Shown here: positions 38,863 to 46,021 of the stretch, piece after piece
Layout: each line of letters opens with the position of its first letter
How positions within the stretch are numbered: the first letter of the stretch is position 1
Virus record (IMG/VR): IMGVR_UViG_3300042549_000870
Coordinates: 1 to 46,280 of that record
Source of the DNA: a virus
Length of the DNA: 46,280 bases
Strand: one strand, 5' to 3'
Notes under the pieces: generated by a model
What the model was told of the DNA's origin: nothing
The model's input: only the letters and a program-made list of their open reading frames with translations
Databases searched by the model: none
Position numbers and translations under genes: made by a program

Positions 38863-39341
38863 GCTCCCTTCCTCACGTCGATCTCACGCTTGAGATAGAA
38901 CAACGCCTTCTCCAAGTCCTGCACGGGGTCGGAGTCCTTCTTACCCGCACGGCTCACATACTTCACCACGTTACCCAAACGATAGTTCAAGTCCTTCGCT
39001 TCGATGAAGTCGATGGTCTCGATACCACCGTCACGATAGTGCGGGGGATGGTTCACCATGTCGGGAGGGGAAATCACTTCCAACGCTTTTTTGGCTTGAA
39101 AGACTTCTTGGATGAGCCTCGACCGTGGGCTTTTGAATGCTGCCTTGACCTTCTTGATGTATTTCTTTTCAGCCTTCACGACCTTCGGATTGTGACTGCG
39201 TTCGGGCTGCGCTTGTTTATTCTTCGCCGCTTGCCACTTGACTTGATGCACCAAATTAACGGAAAACTTCGTTTGCTTGACGATTTCTTTGACACTCAAA
39301 CCACGCGCCAATAAACGGCGAATCTTTTCAGACTTACTCAT
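38859..39341 (-). CDS. HTH-DUF3310 protein, 160 residues
   Basis: The N-terminus KIRRLLARGLSVKEIVKQTK and FSVNLVHQVKWQAAK is a helix-turn-helix. A basic linker (KAEKKYIKKVKAAFKSPRSR) leads to a DUF3310 domain: MVNHPPHYRDGGIETIDFIE, then YRLGNVVKYVSRAGKK and DLEKALFYLKREID. DUF3310 is a small phage domain sometimes labelled a nucleotide kinase-like or SaV protein, with no proven function. Here it is fused to a DNA-binding unit, so a regulatory role is possible. It overlaps its upstream neighbour by 8 bp. Confidence 0.85.
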   Translation of the reverse strand: MSKSEKIRRLLARGLSVKEIVKQTKFSVNLVHQVKWQAAKNKQAQPERSHNPKVVKAEKKYIKKVKAAFKSPRSRLIQEVFQAKKALEVISPPDMVNHPPHYRDGGIETIDFIEAKDLNYRLGNVVKYVSRAGKKDSDPVQDLEKALFYLKREIDVRKGA

Positions 39342-39618
39342 GACTAAACTCCTTGCGTAGGGTTTCTACGTTTGTTTCATCTATCAACAATGCGATGCCA
39401 CCTGTTTTGCGGATGTCATCGAGATGCTTCAATTGAAGCGCGGTGGGCTTGCCACCGTTGGCTTTACACTCTATACCATAAAATTTTCCGCGTAAACAAA
39501 CTAAAAAATCGGGAACCCCGGCGTTCCCGAAACCAGTTCCTACCGGCATGGCGTAGTACGCTCCCACCTCCAATAAGATTTGCTTAACACGTTTTTTAAC
39601 TTTTGCTTCTGGGGTCAT
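39334..39618 (-). CDS. VRR-NUC domain nuclease, 94 residues
   Basis: A minimal VRR-NUC nuclease: TPEAKVKKRVKQILLEVGAY, then GVPDFLVCLRGKFYGIECKA, giving the G-x-P-D ... E-C-K catalytic pattern (PD-(D/E)XK). The helix PTALQLKHLDDIRKTGG completes the domain. Phage VRR-NUC enzymes cut branched DNA, nick or resolve junctions. It overlaps the 346-residue gene's stop by 4 bp and its own stop overlaps the DUF3310 gene by 8 bp. Confidence 0.9.
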   Translation of the reverse strand: MTPEAKVKKRVKQILLEVGAYYAMPVGTGFGNAGVPDFLVCLRGKFYGIECKANGGKPTALQLKHLDDIRKTGGIALLIDETNVETLRKEFSHE

Positions 39619-40655
39619 ATTCTATCCACCAACATCCAGTAAGCGCCCATCCCATGCACACTGTCTGAGCAAGAATTTGCATCAATCGACAAAGTAAGCG
39701 ATGACGGGATCAGTCGTTCGGGATCGTAGTAGTCCACTCTGTTCGTACCGCCTTCAAGATACATCTTCGTCATGGCGACAGAGGCAAGCAAACTCTTGCG
39801 TATGTCTTCGGGAATATCTTGAAATGTGCGGTAGTACTCAATCGGCATCGTCATGTCGCAGCCATTTGTATCGTCAGCGATAGAGTGGACACTATCGATA
39901 TGTGAGTAGTTGTCGAATGTATGTTTGAAATGCGCTGCACCAATAAAGTAGCCGACATCTTTGCCGTAGCCAAACATCCACTTCTCACGATCAAAGAACT
40001 CACCAAGTTTTACAACGTTCGAGGAGTGATTAGAGCGAGATGCTGTTATGGCAGAGTGCGCTTTGTTAATCGCATCACGTATGCGCGAGGGGATATCTGC
40101 TTCGGCAACATCGTTGAAGTAACGCTTGATCAACCAAGTCGCTGACTCGCTGTTGATGTCCGACATCACGGAATAACTAGCAGGAAACTTCTCCCGCAAG
40201 TGATTGGTCACGGCTCGTCCCATGTTGTTGGCAATATGGTTGTGGTAGTTCAACGCTGTGGACAGCGCACGATCAAATGTCGCCCCGGCAGAATTTGCAG
40301 AGTTGAGTATGCGATTGACCAGATACATACACTTCTCAGAGTTACCCAAGTGCGTCGAGAATCGCGGCAGTGCGTCGGGAGTGTCGTATGAACAAATACG
40401 GAAGTTCCCGCCAGACATCCCTATGTAAGCCACACGTAAGTTGTTGGGCAGACCAAGGTGTACGGTAATCTGCGAATTATCTCGGTCGTTATTGTGTGTT
40501 ATTTCCACACAACGCAGTTTGGTCTTGGAATACACTTTCAAAAACGGGAGATACAACGGCGACTGCTTCAGTGCATTCTGTGCCGTTACCGGAACCCATG
40601 GCGCGAAAAGGTCAGTCGCGTTTAGGGCAAATGATTTGCTGATTCTTTTAGACAT
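39615..40655 (-). CDS. Unknown 346-residue phage protein
   Basis: The ATG at 40655 follows the TGA of the preceding small gene by one base. The sequence is mixed alpha/beta: LPFLKVYSKTKLRCVEITHN, YIGMSGGNFRICSYDTP, SATWLIKRYFNDVAEADIPS, VKLGEFFDREKWMFGYGKDV and LSIDANSCSDSVHGMGAYWM. I see no nucleotide, metal or nuclease motif. Its position between nuclease genes and a Zn-finger gene is the only functional clue. Length and good codon continuity argue strongly that it is expressed. Confidence 0.6.
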   Translation of the reverse strand: MSKRISKSFALNATDLFAPWVPVTAQNALKQSPLYLPFLKVYSKTKLRCVEITHNNDRDNSQITVHLGLPNNLRVAYIGMSGGNFRICSYDTPDALPRFSTHLGNSEKCMYLVNRILNSANSAGATFDRALSTALNYHNHIANNMGRAVTNHLREKFPASYSVMSDINSESATWLIKRYFNDVAEADIPSRIRDAINKAHSAITASRSNHSSNVVKLGEFFDREKWMFGYGKDVGYFIGAAHFKHTFDNYSHIDSVHSIADDTNGCDMTMPIEYYRTFQDIPEDIRKSLLASVAMTKMYLEGGTNRVDYYDPERLIPSSLTLSIDANSCSDSVHGMGAYWMLVDRI

Positions 40656-40656
40656 C

Positions 40657-40827
40657 TCACATCTCCCTCAAAAAGTATTTGCGGCCTTTGCTGTCCTCAA
40701 GCAGGTCAGCCTCGTCGTACCAATCGGTGTCGTAGTCCCAGATTTCGACATCGACATTATCCGGTGCCTCGATGACTTCGGGGATACCACCTTCGATGGT
40801 GATGATTACTCGTTTCTTGTCGCTCAT
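40657..40827 (-). CDS. Small acidic protein, 56 residues
   Basis: The ATG at 40827 overlaps the previous TGA (ATGA) and the frame ends one base before the next ATG. The product begins MSDKKRVIITIEGGIPEVIE, has an Asp/Trp/Tyr-rich centre (VDVEIWDYDTDWYDEADLL) and ends KGRKYFLREM. It is highly acidic and could mimic DNA or bind a basic partner, although this is inference. Coupling to both neighbours supports it as a gene. Confidence 0.65.
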   Translation of the reverse strand: MSDKKRVIITIEGGIPEVIEAPDNVDVEIWDYDTDWYDEADLLEDSKGRKYFLREM

Positions 40828-41252
40828 GCCTTGTCCTCCTCTTTAATCTGCACATCGCAGGTCACAGTCCAGTTGACGAACTCATACTTGTCGGGGTCAA
40901 CGAACCATCGTCGGCGCAGGTCCTCCGCAAGCAACTTGGTGACTTTCTCCTCATCGACCTTGCCCGTCGAGTCCACAACATCCGCCAACTCGACGCTAAC
41001 CTTGTTCGGAGCAGGGTCATCCTCGTCCACCATGTACTCGTCCGGGTCTTCGTCCCATGTCGTCCAGTAAGAATCGCTAGGCTCAAGCGCATCGTCATCG
41101 TCGCTGCACAACTCCTCCCATTCCTCGGGAGTGAAGTGCTTATGCAAGCACTCGTCGCTGCAGTAGTAAGCCCTGCCGCCATCAAAGCAGTACCCCTCAT
41201 TCATGCCCTTGCCGCACTCGTCGCATTCACGGGCGTATTTCTTGTAAGCCAT
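40824..41252 (-). CDS. Zn-finger acidic protein, 142 residues
   Basis: The N-terminus has four Cys in a treble-clef-like arrangement (ARECDECGKGMNEGYCFDGG and AYYCSDECLHKHF). An acidic middle (SDDDDALEPSDSYW; DEDPDEYMVDEDDPAP) follows, with a C-terminal beta region (WFVDPDKYEFVNWTVTCDVQ). The zinc part resembles MYND/HIT-like or transcription-factor fingers, but no exact match is claimed. It is the first gene after the VWA-metallopeptidase gene and may belong to that module. Confidence 0.6.
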   Translation of the reverse strand: MAYKKYARECDECGKGMNEGYCFDGGRAYYCSDECLHKHFTPEEWEELCSDDDDALEPSDSYWTTWDEDPDEYMVDEDDPAPNKVSVELADVVDSTGKVDEEKVTKLLAEDLRRRWFVDPDKYEFVNWTVTCDVQIKEEDKA

Positions 41253-41253
41253 G

Positions 41254-42429
41254 TCACACCTCCACTTTTACTGTTTTGCCACCGTTCGGCGGCACAAAGT
41301 CACGCTTGCTTGTCACAAGCCACAATGTCGGACACATCACATCCCATTTGATATCGCTCTCAACGTAACCATCGGTGAACACCAACACACAGTCGGCTTT
41401 GTAGTTACGCTTGAGCATATGTTCGCTCACGCACGATACATGCGTGCCACCTCCGCCCGTGGGTTTCAACAACTTGGATATATCGTTGAACCCGTCTGGT
41501 GTGAACACCTGCTCGCTACTGACCGTCGTATCCCACCACATGACGCGCAGTGCATCGGGGTGTACTTGCTCACAGATAGACTGCAACTCAGCGGCGAACT
41601 CGTTAATCATCGCAGCATTGATGCTGCCAGACGTATCGATGGCGACCACGATGTCGCCCACCTTCTCGCTGATGACTCCCGGCTGAATGATGTCATCCAG
41701 AATCATCCGTTTGTCGAACTTGCGATAGGTATGCTCATCGTTGCCTTGAGCAACGCTTGAAACGAACTCACGCAAGGCAGTCGCCCAATCGACCTGCGGC
41801 TGCAACGTCTCGGTGACCGACCTTGGCAACTTCTGACCAAACCGCCCTGCCAACAACCCACCTTGGTGGATGGCTTCGTTGACTTGCTCGACATACTCCT
41901 TCATCTCCTTTGCCGACATCTGCTCAGCATTGCTCATGTCATGTTCATCAAGCGGCTGGCCCGCACCGTTGCTTTGCCCGCCCTGTCCACCGCCTTGTTC
42001 TTCCTCCTTCTCCAAGTGTCGGTAGATTTCGGGGTAAGACCATCCGTGGAACTTGGGGTCATACAAGCCACCGTCCGGTAACTTGATGAACGCCTTGTCC
42101 TTGATGTTCATGATTACATCATTGACTACATAGTCAGCCGCCATGTTCGCCAACTTGGAGTTCTTCTTCCAATACGGCAAGCCACGCACCGTGTGCTTGA
42201 ACACTTTGTGTAGACCTTCGTGCAACTTCAAGCCGCGCACCTCGGGTAACATGAGTTTGTTGAGGAACGCCTCGCCATACTTCTCGTTGACACCATCCGT
42301 ACAAGCGGTTGGTACGTTGTCCACGACAGTTGTCTTGCCCATCACCAACACACCGGCATACGCCGCCGTCTCGGGGTGACGCAACAGGTCAACCGTTGCT
42401 TTCTCCAGTTTTTTGATCGCTTCTTGCAT
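41254..42429 (-). CDS. VWA-domain protein with N-terminal HExxH metallopeptidase (DUF2201-like)
   Basis: The 391-residue protein has an N-terminal zincin-like part with VRGLKLHEGLHKVFKH (H70-E71-x-x-H74), a Gln/Gly-rich linker (about 145-158) and a C-terminal von Willebrand A domain. That domain has a full MIDAS start, DIVVAIDTSGSIN (D265-x-S267-x-S269), with later GGGGTHVS and LVFTDGYVES motifs. This is the two-part layout of DUF2201 proteins, which in bacteria and some phages pair with MoxR-family AAA+ ATPases. The ATPase gene is 15 bp upstream in the same transcript. It probably acts as the substrate-recruiting or proteolytic half of an ATP-driven complex. Confidence 0.85.
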   Translation of the reverse strand: MQEAIKKLEKATVDLLRHPETAAYAGVLVMGKTTVVDNVPTACTDGVNEKYGEAFLNKLMLPEVRGLKLHEGLHKVFKHTVRGLPYWKKNSKLANMAADYVVNDVIMNIKDKAFIKLPDGGLYDPKFHGWSYPEIYRHLEKEEEQGGGQGGQSNGAGQPLDEHDMSNAEQMSAKEMKEYVEQVNEAIHQGGLLAGRFGQKLPRSVTETLQPQVDWATALREFVSSVAQGNDEHTYRKFDKRMILDDIIQPGVISEKVGDIVVAIDTSGSINAAMINEFAAELQSICEQVHPDALRVMWWDTTVSSEQVFTPDGFNDISKLLKPTGGGGTHVSCVSEHMLKRNYKADCVLVFTDGYVESDIKWDVMCPTLWLVTSKRDFVPPNGGKTVKVEV

Positions 42430-42444
42430 GATGCACCTCGTTAG

Positions 42445-43563
42445 TTAGACCAACAGTTCCGGGTTGTCCTTTACAAACTGCGACACCGCCGCATTGTTCT
42501 TGGCGAGTTTGTGTAACTTCGGAGCGTAGACCATCGATACAAAGATGGACTGCAACTCCTTCGTCGTGGCTCGTTTGATGAACATCATCGCGCTCGTCAT
42601 CTCGTCGTTCGTACTGATGGCATCCACCAGATTGAACATCGTCATGAACAGTGCAGCGGTTTTCTCTGGCAAGCGAACGCTCTCGGGGTTGGTGAAGATG
42701 TCGTTCGGTTTGATCAAATCACTGTTCATCTTGAAGAAGTTCGCCATGGACTCGGCTGCTGCTTGACCCACGATGCCGCACATTGCAGCAAGTGATACAT
42801 CAAACCCAAGCACCTCCCACAACTTGACCACAGAGTCGTTCTTCTCAAGCGAACGGGGTGATACGAACGACACATTGGTCGAGCGTGGGCTGAACACGTA
42901 CGGATTGCCCGACACATCCCCGTCTTTGTATGACGCAAACGCAGAGTCATTGAGCGACACCCAAGCGCGGGTCAGCGCACTGATGTTGTTCTCACCCGCC
43001 CACGCTGCCCACTGCCTTGAACTTGGCCCACGCATGTTGAGCAAGCCAATGCGATTGCCAACGTGTGCTTCGATGTTGTCGTTCACACCGTCTGACGAAT
43101 AGTTAGATGTGCCGAACACCCTGCTGCCATCCGGCAATCTACGGTCACCGATGTACCGCTCAAGAATCAAGCGAGTGACCAGCGGTTTCAACAACTTCGG
43201 CAGTTTGAGTATCTCGTCAATCATCACCACCTTCGGTCGCGGGTCAGTGAAGTCAATCAGCCCACTGACATACTGCTCGATAGTCTTCGTCTCGCGGTCT
43301 GGCATATACATTGACAGGTCGTTCTCGCGCAGCGTACCGCCGTCGATATAGACATACTGATATTTGTCAGTCGGGAAGTTATCCCCCGGCTTGCGCCACT
43401 TGTCACCGTTGCGTTGGGCAAGCAACTTCAAGATGGAAGTCTTGCCTTGACCCGGTGATGACTGGATGACATAAGTCACGCTCTCGCCAGTCAACTCAAT
43501 GAGTCGGGCGGCCTCGTTGATGTCAACGGATGGCGCAGTGTTGATGGTTGTAGATTTAGACAT
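42445..43563 (-). CDS. MoxR/CobS-like AAA+ ATPase, 372 residues
   Basis: Walker A is IQSSPGQGKTSILK (K41), Walker B VVMIDEILKLP (D116/E117), and the sensor-1 segment RVFGTSNYSSDG. A MoxR-type helix-2 insert region follows the Walker A strand (GGTLRENDLSMYMPD). Such ATPases remodel protein complexes and typically work with VWA partners. It lies between a DUF3150-like gene and the VWA-metallopeptidase gene. An 18-bp perfect palindrome stands 20 bases upstream of its start, before the GAGGAG ribosome site. Confidence 0.88.
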   Translation of the reverse strand: MSKSTTINTAPSVDINEAARLIELTGESVTYVIQSSPGQGKTSILKLLAQRNGDKWRKPGDNFPTDKYQYVYIDGGTLRENDLSMYMPDRETKTIEQYVSGLIDFTDPRPKVVMIDEILKLPKLLKPLVTRLILERYIGDRRLPDGSRVFGTSNYSSDGVNDNIEAHVGNRIGLLNMRGPSSRQWAAWAGENNISALTRAWVSLNDSAFASYKDGDVSGNPYVFSPRSTNVSFVSPRSLEKNDSVVKLWEVLGFDVSLAAMCGIVGQAAAESMANFFKMNSDLIKPNDIFTNPESVRLPEKTAALFMTMFNLVDAISTNDEMTSAMMFIKRATTKELQSIFVSMVYAPKLHKLAKNNAAVSQFVKDNPELLV

Positions 43564-43582
43564 GTGTTTCTCCTCGTTGTGA

Positions 43583-43600
43583 TTCCACCCATGGGTGGAA
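43583..43600. promoter_or_regulatory. 18-bp palindrome, copy 1 (AAA+ gene leader)
   Basis: TTCCACCCATGGGTGGAA is a perfect inverted repeat in the 41-bp gap between the DUF3150-like and AAA+ genes, 20 bases before the ATG. No promoter is apparent between the two genes here, so it would be present in the mRNA as well as in DNA. It could act as an operator or as a 7-bp RNA hairpin with a CAUG loop. Confidence 0.8.
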
Positions 43601-43604
43601 GTGA

Positions 43605-44513
43605 TTAATTGCCAAACCCAAACTTCGACAGGATGTCATCGACCTCTGCCTTGACGTAGGCGCGGGTCGAGTCGTTCTTCTTCAACTCGTCCATGTCCAC
43701 GCCAGTCAGCACCCGCTCCAGTTCAATGCGTATGGCATCCAACCGTGTGTCCCCGGCAGGGTTGAACTTCTTGAAGGTGTCGCAGAAAGCCAATGCTTTC
43801 TTGAGTGTTTCAGTATGCAAGCGACCGCGAGTGACCTTGAGTGAACCATCTTCACGCTCGACCACATTCTCGCCACATGTGTGGGATATCGACTGCATGA
43901 CCTCGACCAACTGATTGACCTGTTGATTGAGCATGTTGTCGATGGTGGACTGCGCTTGCTTGTTGAAATGATTGGTCAAGTCCTCGGCAAGGTCGTGGGC
44001 AATCTGCACACGGAAGTCACCCTGCGGTACTTCGGCGGTATACAGCCGCATGGTGAATTTGTTGCGTAGTTCTTCCACCGTGGGGTAGTCTTCGCGCCGA
44101 AACATCCCGTTCAACTTGAACGCCATGTCGCTCACCTTGTTGGGATATGCATTGAGGAAGTCCTCGCGCAACTCAATCAGTTTGGCTTCGAGTGCCTTGT
44201 ACTCTTCGTTGAATGCGGGGTAGTTCACAATCGGCAAGATTCCCCACTGCCCTGCCCATGAATATGTTCGACGCTTGAACCAATTGCGTACGGTCTGGCG
44301 ATGGTTCACCAACTTCTTGTGCTGCGGGTCACCGGCAAGCAAGTGTTTAGCAAACTTACCGGCATCACGGTCAGTGTTCTTGAGCGCGGTAATCTCGTCG
44401 CTCACCTCGTCGTCGGTCTGTGTGCCAGTCCACACGGTCGTGCGGACATTGACCAGAATCGCAGATGTAGACAGATCGATCAGACTCTTCGGCTTTGTCA
44501 ATTGGATAGACAT
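43605..44513 (-). CDS. DUF3150-like protein of the AAA+/VWA module, 302 residues
   Basis: The protein starts SIQLTKPKSLIDLSTSAILV and has NVRTTVWTGTQTDDEVSDEI, then YSWAGQWGILPIVNYPAFNE. A long helical half follows (LIELREDFLNAYPNKVSDMA; AQSTIDNMLNQQVNQLVEVM). The length, the V-W-T-G-like start, the middle Trp-Gly-x-x-P-x-x-N-Y part and the genomic place beside a MoxR ATPase and a VWA protein match the DUF3150 type of mobile elements and phages. The function is unknown; it is plausibly the third, scaffold or target-binding component. It starts 20 bases after a diverged palindrome copy and has its own promoter at 44601-44629. Confidence 0.65.
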   Translation of the reverse strand: MSIQLTKPKSLIDLSTSAILVNVRTTVWTGTQTDDEVSDEITALKNTDRDAGKFAKHLLAGDPQHKKLVNHRQTVRNWFKRRTYSWAGQWGILPIVNYPAFNEEYKALEAKLIELREDFLNAYPNKVSDMAFKLNGMFRREDYPTVEELRNKFTMRLYTAEVPQGDFRVQIAHDLAEDLTNHFNKQAQSTIDNMLNQQVNQLVEVMQSISHTCGENVVEREDGSLKVTRGRLHTETLKKALAFCDTFKKFNPAGDTRLDAIRIELERVLTGVDMDELKKNDSTRAYVKAEVDDILSKFGFGN

Positions 44514-44533
44514 TTGTTTGCTCCTTTGTAGAA

Positions 44534-44551
44534 TTCCACTCTTGGGTGGAA
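44534..44551. promoter_or_regulatory. 18-bp palindrome, diverged copy 2 (DUF3150-like gene leader)
   Basis: TTCCACTCTTGGGTGGAA differs from the consensus at two central positions. On the - strand the left half (TTCCACCCA) is intact and the right half is changed, so the outer six-base arms still pair. It lies 20 bases upstream of the start codon, between promoter and AAGGAG ribosome site. Confidence 0.75.
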
Positions 44552-44600
44552 AATTAATTACTTGATATCGGCCAAAAGTTTACGCTCTACCAGTATGAAT

Positions 44601-44629
44601 AGTATATCAAAAGTGTACATATAAGTCAA
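44601..44629 (-). promoter_or_regulatory. Sigma70-type promoter for the AAA+/VWA module
   Basis: On the - strand TTGACT (44629-44624) and TATACT (44606-44601) are separated by exactly 17 bases. The spacer begins TATATGT and contains AC-TTTTG, nearly identical to the promoter at 45555-45583. A start near 44594 would give a roughly 80-base leader containing palindrome copy 2. Confidence 0.85.
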
Positions 44630-45015
44630 GCAACCATCGAACGATTGTTCGGCATGAGCGGCACGTCGTTCATGGTCAGCCAGTCGTGCAGCACATGGAC
44701 TGCATCACTGCTGTGTCCACCGACATGCCACACCTCGTTGAACTCGGGTTCAATGCCCTCCTCTGGGCCACAATAAGACGGGCCAACCTTCCAGTCGTAG
44801 ATGGTCACGATGATGTATCGGTGTGCGTTGTAGTCGTGGAAGCGCAACACCCACTCGGCTTCAGTCTTGTAGGCATCTCCCGGCAGTGGCTGACCAAACA
44901 GTCGCACTAGGTCGCCGTACCGGACATTGATTACGCCTTGGTAGCATGTGCCACTTATTGCGTGGGGGTAGTCTTGGAACGCTTCGACTGATAACACTCT
45001 GTTCTGTAATGACAT
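44626..45015 (-). CDS. Hypothetical early protein with WHVGG motif, 129 residues
   Basis: The ATG at 45015 has AGGAGACCTAATC before it. The sequence is beta-rich with a Tyr/Trp-rich middle (AEWVLRFHDYNAHRYIIVTI; YDWKVGPSYCGPEEGIEPEF) and WHVGGHSSDAVHVLHDWLTM near the end. Proteins with the YDWK and WHVGG phrases occur in phage and prophage early regions, but the role is unknown to me. Its stop overlaps the -35 box of the module promoter. Confidence 0.6.
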   Translation of the reverse strand: MSLQNRVLSVEAFQDYPHAISGTCYQGVINVRYGDLVRLFGQPLPGDAYKTEAEWVLRFHDYNAHRYIIVTIYDWKVGPSYCGPEEGIEPEFNEVWHVGGHSSDAVHVLHDWLTMNDVPLMPNNRSMVA

Positions 45016-45052
45016 GATTAGGTCTCCTTCTATTAATTAAGTGATAGGCACG

Positions 45053-45067
45053 GCCAACTTGGTTGGC
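45053..45067 (-). other. Intergenic hairpin after the 67-residue gene
   Basis: GCCAAC and GTTGGC form a 6-bp stem around a 3-base loop directly after the stop codon at 45068. No T-tract follows on the - strand, so it is more likely an mRNA processing or stability hairpin than a terminator. Confidence 0.35.
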
Positions 45068-45271
45068 TCAAAACGGATGGACAGGGCGTGGCTGTGGCGG
45101 CTCGTCGAGCGGCAGTTCCATCTGCTCCCAACGCTCGTTGAGTTCGCGCCCAAACTGGCGCATGGCGTCTTCAATGGTTTCGTAGTGCATCTGCTCCATC
45201 TGCCGTTGCCATGCCTCGTCGCTGTCCTGTGCAACCCACCAATCGGCGGGAATGTCTCGCGGGGTAGTCAT
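45068..45271 (-). CDS. Small acidic early protein, 67 residues
   Basis: The ATG at 45271 overlaps the stop of the upstream zinc-finger gene by 4 bp. The sequence (DIPADWWVAQDSDEAWQRQM; YETIEDAMRQFGRELNERWE; LDEPPQPRPVHPF) is hydrophilic, Trp-rich and helical with a Pro-rich end. No domain is recognised; early placement suggests a host-takeover or regulatory peptide. Confidence 0.5.
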   Translation of the reverse strand: MTTPRDIPADWWVAQDSDEAWQRQMEQMHYETIEDAMRQFGRELNERWEQMELPLDEPPQPRPVHPF

Positions 45272-45531
45272 CGGTAAAATCCTCCTTTGTTGTTGATGCC
45301 TTTCAAGTCTTCCAAATCAGTGACCAGTATGTAGTTTGATTTGTGTAGGGGAACTACACACCGTACTACCTGCTGGGCATTCGCTTCGCCACACGGCATA
45401 CACAGGTAGATGCCAAGCGCCCATCGCCTAGCATCTACCGCTTCGCCGCACTTCACACACAAGTCACTTGTCTCGTCAGATTCCGTTTTCCACCCATGGG
45501 TGGAAACATAATTAAGCGTTGCTCGCGTCAT
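45268..45531 (-). CDS. Zn-finger early protein, 87 residues
   Basis: The ATG at 45531 follows GGGGAG and lies about 17 bases after the predicted transcript start, so it is preferred to the in-frame start at 45564 that would lie in the promoter. A zinc-ribbon has CVKCGEAVDARRWALGIYLC followed by MPCG (two Cys pairs). The end is VVPLHKSNYILVTDLEDLKG. The palindrome copy at 45488-45505 falls within codons 9-14. It is the first gene of the leftward block and is similar in plan to small early phage zinc proteins. Confidence 0.65.
   Translation of the reverse strand: MTRATLNYVSTHGWKTESDETSDLCVKCGEAVDARRWALGIYLCMPCGEANAQQVVRCVVPLHKSNYILVTDLEDLKGINNKGGFYR
45488..45505. promoter_or_regulatory. 18-bp palindrome, copy 3 (inside first early gene)
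   Basis: An exact TTCCACCCATGGGTGGAA, about 45-60 bases downstream of the predicted start of the 45.56-kb promoter and inside the coding start of the zinc-finger gene. It is in the same kind of place, relative to the promoter, as copy 2. Confidence 0.8.
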
Positions 45532-45554
45532 GATTTTCTCCCCATTTCCCATAT

Positions 45555-45583
45555 AGTATACCAAAGGTAGACATATAAGTCAA
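45555..45583 (-). promoter_or_regulatory. Sigma70-type early promoter
   Basis: On the - strand TTGACT (45583-45578) and TATACT (45560-45555) are spaced by 17 bases, with a spacer starting TATATGT and containing ACCTTTG. It closely matches the promoter at 44601-44629 and drives the first leftward gene with a short leader carrying GGGGAG. Confidence 0.88.
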
Positions 45584-45591
45584 TACTTCAA

Positions 45592-46020
45592 AGAACGAAA
45601 GTTGTGGAACGCGGATCGAGTTTGTTCCAGTTGTTCCAGTCTTGTTCCAGTTTTTTGTTTACATATGCGACAGAGTTTGGAAAACGGAGCGGGAGTGAGA
45701 GAAGTGTAAGTGATTGAATTTATTAGATAGAATAAAATTAAATTTATATATAGTAGTAGAAAGTAGTGAAAAATGGTGCCTTTGTTCCGTTGTTCCAGTG
45801 TTTTAGGGGGAGAGCGGTTGGCAAAATGATAAGTTGATTCACCGCGCTGCAAACTTTCTCGCGCACGATTTTAAAATGCTTTCCCCCGCCCTATCCCGAA
45901 AAAACTGGAACAGTGGAACAAACCCGTTTTTTCTTAATGTAATCAAGCACTTGCGTGTTCCAGTCGATTTTGGAAACTGGAACAAAACTGGAACAAACAC
46001 CTAAAAACTGGAACAAAACA
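45592..46020. other. Candidate replication origin: TGGAACA repeats around an AT-rich core
   Basis: About twelve copies of (C)TGGAACA(A) or its complement occur here: 45605, 45622, 45631, 45641, 45782, 45790, 45905, 45913, 45956, 45977, 45988 and 46008. After the first degenerate copy, those left of the centre read mainly TTGTTCCAG and those on the right mainly CTGGAACAA, so the arms point towards each other. Between them 45700-45780 is strongly AT-rich. A 90-codon open frame on the - strand at 45580-45852 has a composition unlike its neighbours and is not counted as a gene. The layout fits an iteron-type origin or master regulatory region. Confidence 0.5.
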
Positions 46021-46021
46021 T

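Noticed and set aside
45053-45067. Hairpin after the 67-residue gene as a terminator
   Set aside because: It has no T-tract on the - strand, so it is listed only as a hairpin.
45580-45852. 90-codon open frame on the - strand in the AT-rich region
   Set aside because: Its translation is built from repeats and AT-rich sequence (LLLYINLILFYLIN), it runs through the TGGAACA array, it has no good ribosome site and it lies upstream of the early promoter.
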